This document shows, piece after piece, positions 46,001 to 50,691 of a stretch of DNA of 64,000 nucleotides. A program made the position numbers and the translations under genes. The notes under the pieces are model-generated. The model did no database searches and was not told the DNA's origin. It worked only from the letters and a program-made list of their open reading frames with translations. The stretch comes from Tigriopus japonicus (taxonomy: Eukaryota > Arthropoda > Copepoda > Harpacticoida > Harpacticidae). The stretch covers positions 19,357 through 83,356 of the forward strand of contig JAAGOF010000324.1 of NCBI GenBank assembly GCA_010645155.1, given 5' to 3'. Position 1 is the first letter of the stretch. Each line of letters starts with the position of its first letter.

Positions 46001-48050
46001 GCAAGGTGCTAAGTCTTGTTGCCACATGAAAAGCCGTCCCTGGGTTGCAGTGGCTTCATAGTCACATCCAGATTCCTCTAACTCCTTCCAAACTTTCCAC
46101 ACAAACAGAGATGAGAGCCTCAAAGTGTGCAATTTGCTTATTGCCCTTTCCGGCACGAATTTTTAGCATGGCCTTGGGTGTTTTCCACTGAATTGGAACT
46201 GATAATTCTTCTTTTGATGCCATTTTTCTTCCAAACTCTCACATATGACTCATCTGTCAACTGACAAAATTTCAAACCTATAGCTCTATCGGATAATTCA
46301 AAAGAGCACGCCAAAGTCGATTAACAAATACCCATCGCACCCTGTAAGTAGTTTTTAGGAGCTCATTCATGAAAAGGTATAGATATTTCTCTATCCTGAC
46401 TGATTTGGGGGCATTTCATTTGTTAAGAGACAACTCTCTAGTACAGATGGAACAGTTTTTTAGATTTGTTGACAAGCCTCGAACGAGGACAGCTGACGCT
46501 CGGATTTTTGTAAACATCGGTTTGCGGTTGCCAATGGTTCCTCTATACTCGTGTTTGACAAGGCAAAGGGCGCTGCTTTCTAAAAGAAAAAAAAATAATA
46601 CACTTTCCATTACCCTTTCTTGCAGGACGATTGTTAGTTCTCATGTGGTCCTTGTTTGCCTTTTTTGTAACGGCAGCCTATTCGTCCATGTTGTTATCGT
46701 TCTTGACTTTACCAAACTTCCAAAAAGTGGTCCAAACTGCAGAAGATATTCTTGCTCTCCAAAAGACTATAATGATGTATCCAGTTGATGAAGGTATGCA
46801 TTATGTTTTATAAGATGATTAACTCTTTGAAAACAAATATTGCTTGCAGAATTAATCGTTTCTTTTGATGAAACACTTAATATGAACAAGAAACACAAAT
46901 TTAATTTTTTATAGGAAGCAAGAGTGTCAAAGTGCATGATTTCAACAACCATATTTGACAAAATATGCCGTAAATTGGATTAGTTGTACATTCTTAGAAA
47001 GATTTTTTTTTAAATTGTTGGTGCTAGGGTCGGAGGGTTGAGCCTCGACCGGTCAGCGAAGCCAGCCATCACATCGTACAAATCATTTCCGATAGGCAAT
47101 TTCAAGTCTAGTATCAGCATGGTTCTCCGTCTGTGGGTGTGTTTTAGCGTCTAAAAGTTTCCTTGAGAAAGGTCGGGGAGGAGAATCGAACCTGGGACCT
47201 CTATCACTATAGGAAACTGCGCTAACCACCATACCACGTCCCATTGCGGATTTTTTGTGGAATTTGGAATCCGGCCTAAAATGATCAAAATTGAAGTGTG
47301 TTCCTCCTTTTTTTGCAGATGGAGTTGATTTGGAAACTTTGCAAACCATTTTTCCAGATGACGTTGCTTTATGGGCAAAAGATCATATGGAAATCATGGT
47401 AGAACACAACAAACCAGAAGATATTACAAATGCAGTTATCAAAGAGGGGAAAATTTTAATCAATTCCAAAAGCGGCGTTTTAGAGGAAGATACATTTGCT
47501 GGGTACTTGGATCAAGTCAGGTTCGGTTATTTGGTAGTTTGAAAATATTAAGATAATCGATGGAGAATTAAAAAAAAAATTGTCGACAAAATTTATAATT
47601 TCTAGTGAACAGGAAGGCCTATAAAAGTTTTTAAACATTGAAATAATATTTGCGAACATTATTCAAGCAATGTTTCAAGCAAATGTGAATGTTTTACGGG
47701 AGATACACAATAAACTCAATCTTTTTTATCCTTTTAGGTTTTCCACCGACCCGCTGATGAACGGAAACAATGATGTTTTGTTCATTGGGCGAAATTTTCC
47801 CTGGACTGATCTTATCATAGATGATATGCTTCGAATGTCTGCCGGAGGAATTTTCGATTACTACCTCTTTAGCGGAATTAACCCCGAGAGATTACAAATG
47901 TTGGAGCCAAGAAATTATCCACAATCAAACTACTCTAATGCCCCCATAAAACTTGAGCAAATGATGTTTACATTCCTCTTTTGGATAGGTGGAATGAGTG
48001 TGTCCGCTTGTACTTTTTTTGCTGAACGAGCCCGAGGCGTTCAAACTTAA
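12947..48050 (+). CDS. Ionotropic receptor (IR), whole gene, 11 exons assembled
   Basis: This is a variant ionotropic glutamate-receptor-like channel of the arthropod IR family. Such proteins sit in the plasma membrane of sensory neurons as ligand-gated cation-channel subunits for chemosensation or related senses. Exons: 12947-13091, 13159-13312, 14341-14591, 15406-15545, 30288-30358 (or to 30409), 30477-30703, 31211-31447, 33326-33449, 46626-46793, 47319-47520, 47738-48050. From exon 3 on, every join keeps phase. The product is roughly 680 residues: signal peptide, ligand-binding lobe S1, TM1, pore, TM3, lobe S2, TM4, short tail. I do not see the canonical S1 arginine of glutamate-binding receptors, so this is probably a divergent IR. 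The exon 2 to exon 3 join is out of phase, so an N-terminal exon or splice site is missed. Two introns of 13-15 kb are filled with transposons. Confidence 0.8.
13159..13312 (+). CDS. IR exon 2
   Basis: The exon encodes about 51 residues with Cys-Gln-Gln and Ser-Ser-Gly-Cys, typical of a variable IR N-terminal domain. The donor at 13313 (AA|GTAATC) leaves phase 2, whereas exon 3 needs phase 1, so the 3' edge or a further exon before 14341 is unresolved. Confidence 0.5.
14341..14591 (+). CDS. IR exon 3 (N-terminal domain)
   Basis: The acceptor CTCTAG ends at 14340, and the donor GAG|GTACGT is strong. The 84-residue product has Ser-Leu-Cys-Val-Ile-Asp-Phe-Asp and alternating helix and strand character, as in IR N-terminal domains. 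It ends in phase 0, matching exon 4. Confidence 0.75.
15406..15545 (+). CDS. IR exon 4 (start of ligand-binding lobe S1)
   Basis: The acceptor TTTCAG ends at 15405 and the donor is AAT|GTAAGT. The protein contains Phe-Glu-Ile-Trp-Gly-Pro and closes with Leu-Asn-Gly-Val-Pro-Leu-Lys-Phe-Val-Ala. That matches the Leu-x-Gly-x-x-Leu-x-Val-Ala pattern which opens the S1 lobe in IRs. It ends in phase 2, completed by exon 5 fifteen kilobases away. Confidence 0.8.
15581..16605 (-). pseudogene. LINE family B, RT active site to 3' end
   Basis: Read on the minus strand, this segment contains Tyr-Ala-Asp-Asp (YADD) at about 16565-16580, then the connection and thumb region. Motifs there include Gly-Lys-Ala-Phe-Gln-Thr-Cys-Gly-Trp and a Tyr-Trp-Gly-Arg-Leu-Gln-Lys-Leu-Gly stretch. 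The frame breaks near 16190. The 3' end carries the family signature: a 'cattccttgtag..ggtatt' motif, then AATCC, then a C-rich run (G-rich on +, about 15586-15600). It lies in the IR intron. Its 5' continuation is at 17539-17620 and 18740-19058, displaced by insertions. Confidence 0.75.
16626..17137. repeat. Repeat M3, uninterrupted copy
   Basis: The outer parts are inverted: 'gtcgccatcacaactgttgag' near 16707 and its complement near 17080-17110. A second copy lies in reverse orientation at 31489-32613 and carries two MITE insertions. This copy is therefore the empty-site reference for both. It is about 510 bp and has no gene. Confidence 0.7.
17190..17520. repeat. Imperfect inverted repeat
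   Basis: ATTTTGTTGGAC near 17196 pairs with GTCCAACAAAAT near 17498, and GCCCAAACAA near 17260 pairs with TTGTTTGGGC near 17448. This looks like an old MITE, but I could not fix its ends. Confidence 0.45.
17533..17620 (-). pseudogene. LINE family B fragment, RT domain
   Basis: The minus strand gives Met-Tyr-Asp-Val-Lys-Ser and, after a small deletion, Leu-Phe-x-Leu-Phe-Ile-Ala-Pro-Leu-Gln. About 45-65 bases repeat those at 18736-18800 with several differences. It is therefore either a diverged duplication at the MULE insertion or a second LINE copy. Confidence 0.55.
17635..17790. repeat. Degenerate 16 bp periodic repeat at MULE 3' end
   Basis: Units close to AATTTACTGCGAGTGT recur about every 16 bases, roughly nine times. 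The MULE stop codon (17770-17772) lies inside the array. Subterminal repeats of this kind are common in Mutator-like elements. Confidence 0.6.
17770..18739 (-). pseudogene. Mutator-like (MULE) transposase, 5'-truncated, two introns
   Basis: Minus-strand exons are 18739-18569, 18505-18253 and 18192-17770, with introns of 63 and 60 bp (GTATG..CCAG and GTATTG..TTCAG) that keep phase. The joined frame has the MULE domain order: Tyr-Gln-Val-Trp-Ala-Leu-His-Ala, Lys-His-Glu-Thr-Tyr, then Met-Asp-Met-Glu-Met-Ala with the second acidic residue. Further on come Phe-Pro-Thr-x-Lys-Leu-Val-Ile-Cys-Leu-Phe-His and the C-terminal Ser-Asn-Asn-Ser-Ile-Glu-Ser-Trp-His motif. The first catalytic Asp is not present before Tyr-Lys-Ala-Cys-Pro-Asp, and all upstream sequence, including any FLYWCH finger, is missing because the frame runs straight into LINE B. 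The remaining 290 or so codons are free of stops, so loss was recent or the sequence was under constraint. It is not autonomous as it stands. Confidence 0.75.
18740..19058 (-). pseudogene. LINE family B, central RT domain
   Basis: The minus-strand frame shows the RT core: Gln-His-Gly-Phe-Arg, Phe-Ala-Lys-Ala-Phe-Asp-Lys-Val-Asn-His, Phe-Gly-Ile-Gln-Gly, and Ser-Gly-Val-Pro-Gln-Gly-Ser-Ile-Leu-Gly-Pro. At the last motif it is cut by the MULE. The 5' truncation is near 19058. Confidence 0.75.
19245..19380. repeat. Degenerate 14 bp tandem repeat
   Basis: Units near GTCACGGTAAAAAG repeat about nine times, alternating with GTCACAGCAAAACA-like variants. It lies in the IR intron and is non-coding. 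Confidence 0.7.
19545..19894 (-). pseudogene. LINE family B, 3' terminal fragment
   Basis: It has the same 3' signature ('actacagagaatgcgattcc') and the final thumb region as the copies at 15581-16605 and 58365-59110, with more decay. It is 5'-truncated at 19894, as usual for LINE insertions. Confidence 0.7.
19895..19966. mobile_element. hAT (Charlie-like) terminus
   Basis: The reverse complement starts TAGAGCAGGGGTTCTTAAAC and then reads 'tgccacggcccccagg'. This is the widespread hAT terminal sequence. Only one end is visible. Confidence 0.45.
20060..20115. repeat. Half copy of a small palindromic MITE
   Basis: It contains 'ttgccaatagatggcg', the arm of the complete palindrome at 59404-59547. 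Another half lies at 22475-22520. Confidence 0.5.
20161..22431. other. IR intron, no recognised element
   Basis: It is AT-rich, with no open frame that resembles a known family and no clear terminal repeats. It may hold old, decayed elements. Confidence 0.4.
22960..23730. repeat. Long dispersed repeat, copy 1 (other copy 39255-40070)
   Basis: Shared blocks in the same order include 'ccacatttgatacttgaaatttg', 'gcaaggaacaaaagca', 'acttgcttgctc(g/t)t', 'acaatttgt(a/t)g(a/g)cttcaata' and 'ttgaccctcaat'. The copies differ by many indels. Both lie in IR introns, so this is either a transposon interior or an old duplication. Confidence 0.6.
24878..26757 (+). pseudogene. LINE family C: endonuclease and start of RT
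   Basis: From the ATG at 24878 a first frame of about 63 codons ends at a stop near 25069. The next frame (25115-25720) is an apurinic-type endonuclease: Asn-Ala-His-Gly-Arg near the start, Ser-Glu-Thr-Trp (catalytic Glu), Gly-Asp-Phe-Asn, Cys-Ile-Asp-His-Ile and Ser-Asp-His-Lys-Pro at the end. After frame changes, 26280-26540 shows the beginning of the reverse transcriptase: Lys-Ala-Cys-Gly, Leu-His-Lys-Lys-Gly-Ser-Arg and Asn-Phe-Arg-Ser-Ile-Ala. It stops near 26757 before the catalytic palm, so it is 3'-truncated, which is unusual for a LINE. It is not active. Confidence 0.75.
26762..26825 (-). repeat. LINE family B 3' end, very short
   Basis: It carries only the last bases of family B: 'gcggattttttactaccgct' and 'aaggaatgcgattccctgta'. 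It directly abuts the truncated LINE C. Confidence 0.6.
26835..27391 (-). repeat. tRNA-derived sequence (SINE-like), split by a hAT element
   Basis: On the minus strand the two halves (27391-27347 and 26894-26835) join into a tRNA-like stretch with an internal promoter B box, GGTTCGAATCC, at 26857-26868. The hAT element 26895-27338 interrupts it with an 8 bp duplication. I could not fold a convincing full tRNA, so a SINE head or tRNA pseudogene is more likely than an active tRNA. Confidence 0.5.
26895..27338. mobile_element. Non-autonomous hAT element, CAAGC-rich
   Basis: The ends are TACTGATGGG and CCCATCAGTA. The 8 bp duplication ACTTACAC flanks it at 26887-26894 and 27339-27346. The 444 bp interior is full of CAAGC/GCTTG motifs in both orientations. 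There is no coding sequence. Confidence 0.8.
27861..28164. mobile_element. 304 bp MITE with long inverted repeats
   Basis: The ends begin AAAATTTCAGCTGATTCCAC and pair as inverted repeats for about 90 bases, including 'aataagcgcctcttgcggtc'. I see no clear target duplication. Confidence 0.75.
28165..30287. other. IR intron, no recognised gene
   Basis: A + strand frame at 29821-30102 is rich in His and Cys near its end (Cys-Thr-Cys-Thr-Val-Cys-Gly). I do not recognise it, it has no splice support, and it is not needed for the IR phase. The rest shows no known element. Confidence 0.4.
30288..30358 (+). CDS. IR exon 5 (lobe S1)
   Basis: The acceptor TTTCAG ends at 30287. The first base completes the split codon from exon 4, giving Ile-Tyr-Pro-Asp-Leu-Leu-Pro. 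Two donors are possible, GTAAAG at 30359 and GTAAAT at 30410. Both leave phase 1, as exon 6 needs, and the longer one adds 17 residues. Confidence 0.7.
30477..30703 (+). CDS. IR exon 6 (lobe S1)
   Basis: The acceptor ATACAG and donor GAG|GTAAAG are clear. The 75 residues include Trp-Asn-Trp-Gly-Cys-Arg-Gly and end in Asn-Asp-Glu-Trp-Ser-Gln-Lys-Phe-Leu. That stands where other IRs have the Trp-x-Gly-(x)-Leu motif just before the Gly-x-Ala-Asp segment. Confidence 0.8.
31211..31447 (+). CDS. IR exon 7 (end of S1 and TM1)
   Basis: The exon opens with Leu-Leu-Ser-Gly-Gln-Ala-His-Phe-Ser-Ile-Gly, the counterpart of the Gly-x-Ala-Asp-x-x-Ile-Gly motif of IRs. It later has Gln-Ile-Pro-Gln-Pro and then a hydrophobic TM1 (Trp-Ile-Ala-Leu-Leu-Met-Gly-Leu-Leu-Leu). 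Acceptor TTTCAG and donor AAG|GTAAGT are strong; phase is 0 on both sides. Confidence 0.85.
31606..31870. mobile_element. 265 bp MITE (family 1), inside M3
   Basis: It begins GGATGAGTGTAATCGAACG and ends in CTCATCC. Comparison with the empty M3 copy at about 17025 ('catgcaattgatgaatc') shows insertion with a 2 bp AT duplication. Confidence 0.85.
31931..32249. mobile_element. Repeat Q, full copy, inside M3
   Basis: The ends AGTGATGGACCGAAAG and CTTTCGGTCCATCACT are exact inverted repeats. Subterminal parts are rich in 'ccgaaac'/'gtttcgg' blocks. The flanks match M3 on either side, so this is a real insertion, though its duplication is unclear (TA is possible). Confidence 0.8.
32775..32900 (-). 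repeat. tRNA-derived sequence (SINE-like)
   Basis: The minus strand carries an A-box-like stretch 'gtggcatagggtttgagc' and a B box AGTTCGAGTCCC about 45 bases further on. It continues into non-tRNA sequence. A SINE head is likely. Confidence 0.5.
33326..33449 (+). CDS. IR exon 8 (pore)
   Basis: No longer open frame marks this exon; it was found by phase and family pattern. Acceptor GAATTAG ends at 33325, donor GGAG|GTAAGA. It enters in phase 0 from exon 7 and leaves in phase 1 for exon 9. Its roughly 41 residues contain Gly-Ile-Ile-Gln-Gly-Glu and a hydrophobic re-entrant stretch (Val-Phe-Ile-Leu-Ile-Phe-Thr-Gly-Phe), followed by Ser-Trp-Phe-Gln-Glu-Arg-Cys-Lys-Gly. That fits the pore loop between TM1 and TM3. 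Confidence 0.8.
33450..34394. other. IR intron, no recognised element
   Basis: A 113-codon frame at 34012-34353 is basic and resembles no family I know. Nothing supports it as an exon. Confidence 0.4.
34395..35674. mobile_element. Non-autonomous hAT element with 21 bp subterminal repeats
   Basis: The ends TAGGGACGGGCA and its inverted partner TGCCCGTCCCTA (one or two differences inward) are flanked by the 8 bp duplication GTCATCAC (34387-34394 and 35675-35682), which fits hAT. The left subterminal region (34495-34618) repeats 'gcaaataaatgtcgaaaaaa' about six times, and a shorter related stretch is near the right end. The middle is AT-rich with no transposase. Confidence 0.85.
35683..37007. 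other. IR intron, no recognised gene
   Basis: A CAAGC-rich patch at 36240-36350 resembles the interior of the hAT element at 26895-27338 but lacks defined ends. Confidence 0.35.
37008..38367. mobile_element. MITE family 1, diverged, split by a piggyBac-like palindrome
   Basis: The left part (37008-37257) starts GGATGAGTGTGGTCGG. The right end, CACTCGTGC, reappears at 38359-38367 after the inserted element 37262-38351. Removing the insert and one TTAA leaves 266 bp, against 265 bp in the two intact copies. Confidence 0.75.
37262..38351. mobile_element. piggyBac-like 1.09 kb palindromic element
   Basis: The termini CCCAGATCAAGGGCTTGTTG are inverted, and the arms pair almost to the centre (near 37880): more than 500 bases each. 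TTAA lies directly outside both ends (37258-37261, 38352-38355), which is the piggyBac target signature. No transposase is present. Confidence 0.85.
38385..38530. repeat. Decayed fragment of repeat Q
   Basis: It shows the 'aatttcccgattttataaaatttgc', 'catcaaacacatgg' and 'cccttttggtccatca' blocks with many changes. Confidence 0.5.
38690..39165 (+). pseudogene. LINE family B, 3' end
   Basis: The + strand encodes the last RT segment, with Leu-Tyr-Arg-Ala-Pro-Ser-Leu-Phe-Asn-Leu-Leu-Pro in frame at 38880-38910. A stop and then the family 3' end follow: 'cattccttgtaccggtattaaa', a C-run and an A-run (39143-39170). It is 5'-truncated. Confidence 0.75.
39255..40070. repeat. Long dispersed repeat, copy 2 (other copy 22960-23730)
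   Basis: It is collinear with the 22.9 kb copy. It ends just before the Gypsy 5' LTR. Confidence 0.6.
40116..40202 (+). repeat. Gypsy 5' LTR
   Basis: It is 87 bp, matching the 3' LTR with a few substitutions and a 4 base length difference. It is unusually short for Gypsy, and a larger LTR cannot be seen because nothing further upstream matches the 3' side. Confidence 0.75.
40378..41545 (+). pseudogene. Gypsy gag, zinc knuckles and protease
   Basis: The ATG at 40378 opens gag; frames change near 40485 and 40625. The longest intact stretch, 40628-41647, ends gag with two Cys-His knuckles. The first, from about 41095, is slightly irregular (CX2CX5HX4C); the second, Cys-His-Lys-Cys..His..Cys at about 41156-41197, is canonical CX2CX4HX4C. 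An Arg/Ser-rich linker follows, then an aspartic protease with Leu-Pro-Asp-Thr-Gly-Ala at about 41418-41435. A frameshift near 41540 ends the open frame before RT. Confidence 0.8.
41546..43350 (+). pseudogene. Gypsy reverse transcriptase and RNase H
   Basis: Motifs in order over several frames: Ile-Ile-Glu-Pro (41940), Ser-Pro-Ala-Met-Phe-Leu-Pro-Lys-Pro, Arg-Met-Val-Thr-Asp-Phe, Thr-Leu-Asp-Ala-Lys-Lys-Gly-Tyr-Trp-Gln-Ile-Pro, Phe-Gly-Arg-Phe-Arg-Tyr, then Val-Asp-Asp-Ile-Leu (catalytic YVDD position, Ile for Tyr) near 42325. The RNase H part has Thr-Asp-Ala-Ser, Glu-Leu-Glu-Thr-Leu-Ala, Ser-Thr-Asp-His-Arg-Pro-Leu and Ala-Asp-Ala-Leu-Ser-Arg. Frameshifts occur near 41920 and 42115, with a stop at 42363. 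Confidence 0.85.
43279..44330 (+). pseudogene. Gypsy integrase
   Basis: The zinc domain ends in Tyr-Tyr-Trp-Pro-Gly-Met and Cys-Pro-Glu-Cys. The catalytic core keeps the Asp of Val-Ser-Val-Asp-Leu, the Asp of Arg-Thr-Asp-Gly-Gly-Pro-Gln-Phe and the Glu of Gly-His-Ala-Glu, after Pro-Tyr-Asn-Pro-Gln-Ala-Asn. A stop at 43567 and another near 43724 break the frame. The C-terminal part (43924-44330) is open. Confidence 0.85.
44438..44900. mobile_element. 463 bp DNA element inside the Gypsy 3' untranslated region
   Basis: The ends GGTAATAGTGACGATGTGAG and the inverted CTCACATCGTCACCATTACC are flanked by TTTCATTC at 44430-44437 and 44901-44908, an 8 bp duplication. Superfamily is uncertain (hAT, Merlin or P by duplication length). 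The two small open frames in it are chance. Confidence 0.8.
44928..45010 (+). repeat. Gypsy 3' LTR
   Basis: It is 83 bp with TG..CA ends and is preceded directly by the purine tract. Confidence 0.75.
45142..45435 (-). pseudogene. LINE 3' coding fragment
   Basis: The 97-codon minus-strand frame shows Lys-Met-Arg-Gly-Asp-Ala-Ile-Gln-Ile-Phe-Lys-Ile, Thr-Arg, and Lys-Leu-Trp-Asn-Ser-Leu-Pro. This is the standard end of a LINE reverse transcriptase. It differs from families A and B. It is 5'-truncated. Confidence 0.7.
45587..46344 (-). mobile_element. Mariner-type element, internally deleted
   Basis: The ends CAGGGTGCGATGGGTATTTG are exact inverted repeats next to TA dinucleotides (45585-45586, 46345-46346). 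On the minus strand about 45720-46040 encodes the C-terminal half of a mariner transposase, with Trp-Gln-Gln-Asp near the second catalytic acid, Ala-Pro-Cys-His-Thr, and Asn-Ser-Pro-Asp-Leu-Asn. Stops and frame changes occur, and the N-terminal half is missing. Confidence 0.85.
46345..46625. other. IR intron end
   Basis: A block at 46462-46520 ('gatttgttgacaagcctc..aacgagg..cagctgac') also occurs at 24207-24262. This is a short dispersed repeat of unknown type. Confidence 0.4.
46626..46793 (+). CDS. IR exon 9 (TM3)
   Basis: Acceptor TTGCAG, donor GAAG|GTATGC. The exon opens with Gly-Arg-Leu-Leu-Val-Leu-Met-Trp-Ser-Leu-Phe, continues Thr-Ala-Ala-Tyr-Ser-Ser-Met-Leu-Leu-Ser-Phe-Leu-Thr, the TM3 signature of IRs, and then the start of lobe S2 (Val-Gln-Thr-Ala-Glu-Asp-Ile). 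Confidence 0.85.
47145..47244 (-). repeat. tRNA-derived SINE (family 1)
   Basis: On the minus strand an A-box-like TGGTTAGCGCAG and a B box GGTTCGATTC lie about 35 bases apart, in the tRNA arrangement. A near-identical copy is at 57817-57912. It lies in an IR intron. Confidence 0.7.
47319..47520 (+). CDS. IR exon 10 (lobe S2)
   Basis: Acceptor TTTGCAG; phase 1 in, phase 2 out. It encodes about 67 residues including Pro-Asp-Asp-Val-Ala-Leu-Trp-Ala. The donor (CAG|GTTCGG) is weak, but the following join is exact in phase. Confidence 0.8.
47738..48050 (+). CDS. IR exon 11 (end of S2, TM4, stop)
   Basis: Acceptor CTTTTAG. It encodes about 103 residues. Ile-Lys-Leu-Glu-Gln-Met-Met precedes TM4 (Phe-Thr-Phe-Leu-Phe-Trp-Ile-Gly-Gly-Met), and the stop TAA is at 48048-48050. 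The short cytoplasmic tail is typical of IRs. Confidence 0.85.
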
Positions 48051-48498
48051 AAAATCACTCTCCTTTATGCTTGTATCGGTACTTTCCCGGCTCTGACCGC
48101 CTTTGATGTAAACATCAGTCATTAGGGGCGATACAAATTTTTGGTGTCGGCTTGATCTCATTTGGTTTAAGCTTGAAGAAAAACACAAACTCATTCGTTT
48201 AAATTTTGCGGAGCTGAAAGGAGAAAAGACGAGTGGTCTTCATTTTCTTTCAAAATTACAGCCTAAAAGCCTGGAACTTACAATAGCAAAACTGGTGTGC
48301 TTTCCATTCTATCTCCCCACCACTCTCTTAATAATGTGTTGACAGTAACCAAGGATCACGGAAGACCTGGATGCCTTGGCTTGTGGCAAAAGTCATTTTT
48401 CGAATTCTGTGCCAGGCAGAGAAAAATCTAGTTAAACCCGTTGTCTGGCTGGTAATTCAAAGCTCAAAATTTCAACTTGATCAACTGAACTTTGTGGC

Positions 48499-48620
48499 TG
48501 TGAAGTCCTTGCTCTGCTCTGTTCTAGTCATGCTCATTCTAGTCAATTTCCTTGTATATATAAACGTGAATGTCTAGTCAAATAAAGGAGAGTCAAACTA
48601 GTTTCGTCCATGACTTAACA
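48499..48620 (+). repeat. TRIM 5' LTR
   Basis: It contains a TATATATAA box and an AATAAA signal. The 122 bases include an extra TTCGT absent from the 3' LTR. Confidence 0.9.
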
Positions 48621-48900
48621 TGGCGCAGTCGGTTTGTCCGACCTGCTGCCCTCAGTTCATGGAACTTGTGAATTGTGATAGTGCCGTTACACCCGTGGAC
48701 ATCCGAGGACAGTAGGTCGGAGAACCTGCGACCGGCGATCGAGGCCGCATCCCGCCTGTTGATCGAGGCCGCTTTCTGTCGACCCTGCCCCAGTGCGTGG
48801 TGAGATTCCGTCGTCGACCCTGCCGTGGAGGCACGAGTTTCCGTCGTCGACCCTGCCGTGGAGGCACGAGTTCCCGTCGACCCTGCCCCAGAAAGGGAAA

Positions 48901-49017
48901 TGTGAAGTCCTTGCTCTGCTCTGTTCTAGTCATGCTCATTCTAGTCAATTTCCTTGTATATATAAACGTGAATGTCTAGTCAAATAAAGGAGAGTCAAAC
49001 TAGTCCATGACTTAACA
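48901..49017 (+). repeat. TRIM 3' LTR
   Basis: It is 117 bases and otherwise identical to the 5' LTR. Confidence 0.9.
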
Positions 49018-49022
49018 GTGGC

Positions 49023-49900
49023 AATTAGAGTAATTTGAAGCATACACCAATACTCGCTCTTTCGTCCAAACCAATGCACCTATAATCGTCCAAAACAGTG
49101 ATTCTTAAACTGGGGGCCCTGAATAATTTTTGAAAAACGCCAAAACGGCCAAAGTTTTCCAAATTAAACGTTTTTAAATAAATTTTTAGCTTTCGTAACC
49201 ATCTTACAAACCTTCAACCTTTTCTACACAATTAAAACAGCTGCATGAGAGCTGATCAGAGCATAACAATTTTCCTTGGTGAATATAATGTATCTGAACT
49301 CTTATTTCCAAACTGAGATTATTTCTCATGAACGGGTGAACGTATCATGCTGAAATTCAGCAAAAGACATTCTTAAATGCCTGTCTTATCAATCTTATCA
49401 AAACATAATCATTTACAGTACTTTCATTAAATTCGATTTATAAAAATCCACAGCTGAAACCCTGAGCGGAGGCTTCCATGTCTTATGACTTCCTTGCAGT
49501 AACTAGAACAATTGAGTTGTACGTCGGACCAAACTGGGAAAGAGCCTTATTACCAGACTTCTGTTTAAATCGTACACAAATGCATGATAACTTCATTTTT
49601 GCACATAAAAGTAAATAAAATCTATGGTTTTATTTACAATGAGTTCAAGTCGTATTCTTTTTTATCTAGAACTATTTTTTACTGTGAGGAACACGTCCAA
49701 ACTCAAGTAACCAAGGCTTTCCAACGTTGGCTGGATCTACTTATGATGAAAGCATTTTACAGTGTGCTATGGCAAATCGGTTGCAAATCTCCAACAATGA
49801 ATATCTCAACTATTAAATAAGATTTCAAGGTTCTGTATGGACGGTCTAAAAATTCCGGTTTTAAGCTTTCAAAAGAGCCCCAGCTGACTCTGTGCCTTTC
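49023..49900. other. No gene; possible hAT terminus at 49098
   Basis: CAGTGATTCTTAAACTGGGG at 49098 matches the common hAT end, but I find no partner. Confidence 0.35.
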
Positions 49901-49913
49901 ATTGAAAGCCACG

Positions 49914-50690
49914 ATGGAGGCCAAGAGACAGCGTATGTCCAATACGCTCGACGCCAAAGTGCCCATTCTCAAGATTGTTTCAATCGTGAATTGCTCTATG
50001 CAGTTCGTGTACCGCATCAAGAACAAAAGGGAGGCCGGGGAGAGCATGGCAAGGAAGCCTGCAAGTAAAAGCATGAACAAAATTATCAAACAAAATTTCC
50101 TCATGGGCGTGGCATCCGAGATCTCAGAAATGAGAAAAGACATCTTCTCAATAACTTTGGACAACCCATTCTGTACGAGGAGCCCAATCACGTTAGAAGA
50201 CAAGGGAAGTTCAGAGGCCATTTTCACATTTGAAAACTGTCTTACAAAAAATTAATGCAAACAAAACACTTCGGAAAAAGCACAGAACATCTAGTTTCAA
50301 CAAAAGTACGTAAAACGCAAAAAAATATGGGAAAGGTATTCTCAAAAGATGGGAAATTTTCGGTCTCAATTTAAATGGGACAGCCTCTAGAGGGTGGACC
50401 AGAGCCGCAATGCCAGGAATGGCAGGTACTTGGCTTATGCTGTTGATGAAGTGCCTGCTTTTAACTAGATGAAGCACCCAGCCTCAGCCTTAATTCTTGG
50501 CGTGGTCGCAAGTGTTGGGAAGAAGATGCCGTCCTAATGGTTCCCAAAAGGGCTCATGGTCGAGGCCAAGGAGTACCTGGACGTCCTCATGTGATCGTGA
50601 AGCCATGGCTGGACCAGCAGTACCCTGAGGTACTGTTGGCGGCAGGTGAAGGCAAAGGTGGTCCAAGAGTTGTGTCAATAGAATCTTTCA
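49914..50690 (+). pseudogene. Mariner transposase relic
   Basis: The N-terminus (ATG at 49914) reads Met-Glu-Ala-Lys-Arg-Gln-Arg and leads into a helix-turn-helix ending in Val-Tyr-Arg-Ile-Lys. It continues Arg-Lys-Pro-Ala-Ser and Phe-Leu-Met-Gly-Val-Ala-Ser-Glu-Ile. After a gap, 50445-50690 encodes a middle part: Val-Asp-Glu-Val-Pro-Ala-Phe-Asn, Leu-Gly-Val-Val-Ala-Ser-Val-Gly-Lys-Lys-Met-Pro and Pro-Trp-Leu-Asp-Gln-Gln-Tyr-Pro. Stops and a large deletion separate the parts. It ends at the 21 bp repeat. Confidence 0.7.
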
Positions 50691-50691
50691 G

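Larger units (their letters stand above)
48499..49017 (+). mobile_element. TRIM-like miniature LTR retrotransposon
   Basis: Two LTRs (48499-48620 and 48901-49017) start TGTGAAGTCC and end CTTAACA. They are identical apart from a 5 base insertion in the first. The primer-binding site TGGCGCAGTCGG follows at once, and a purine tract (gaaagggaaa) precedes the second LTR. The 5 bp duplication GTGGC is exact (48494-48498, 49018-49022). The 280 bp interior has no gene but holds a tandem repeat around 'cgtcgaccctgccgtggagg'. It depends on another element for movement and looks young. Confidence 0.9.

Noticed and set aside
49757..50227. 156-codon minus-strand frame with membrane-like segments
   Set aside because: It is the antisense shadow of the mariner transposase relic on the + strand.
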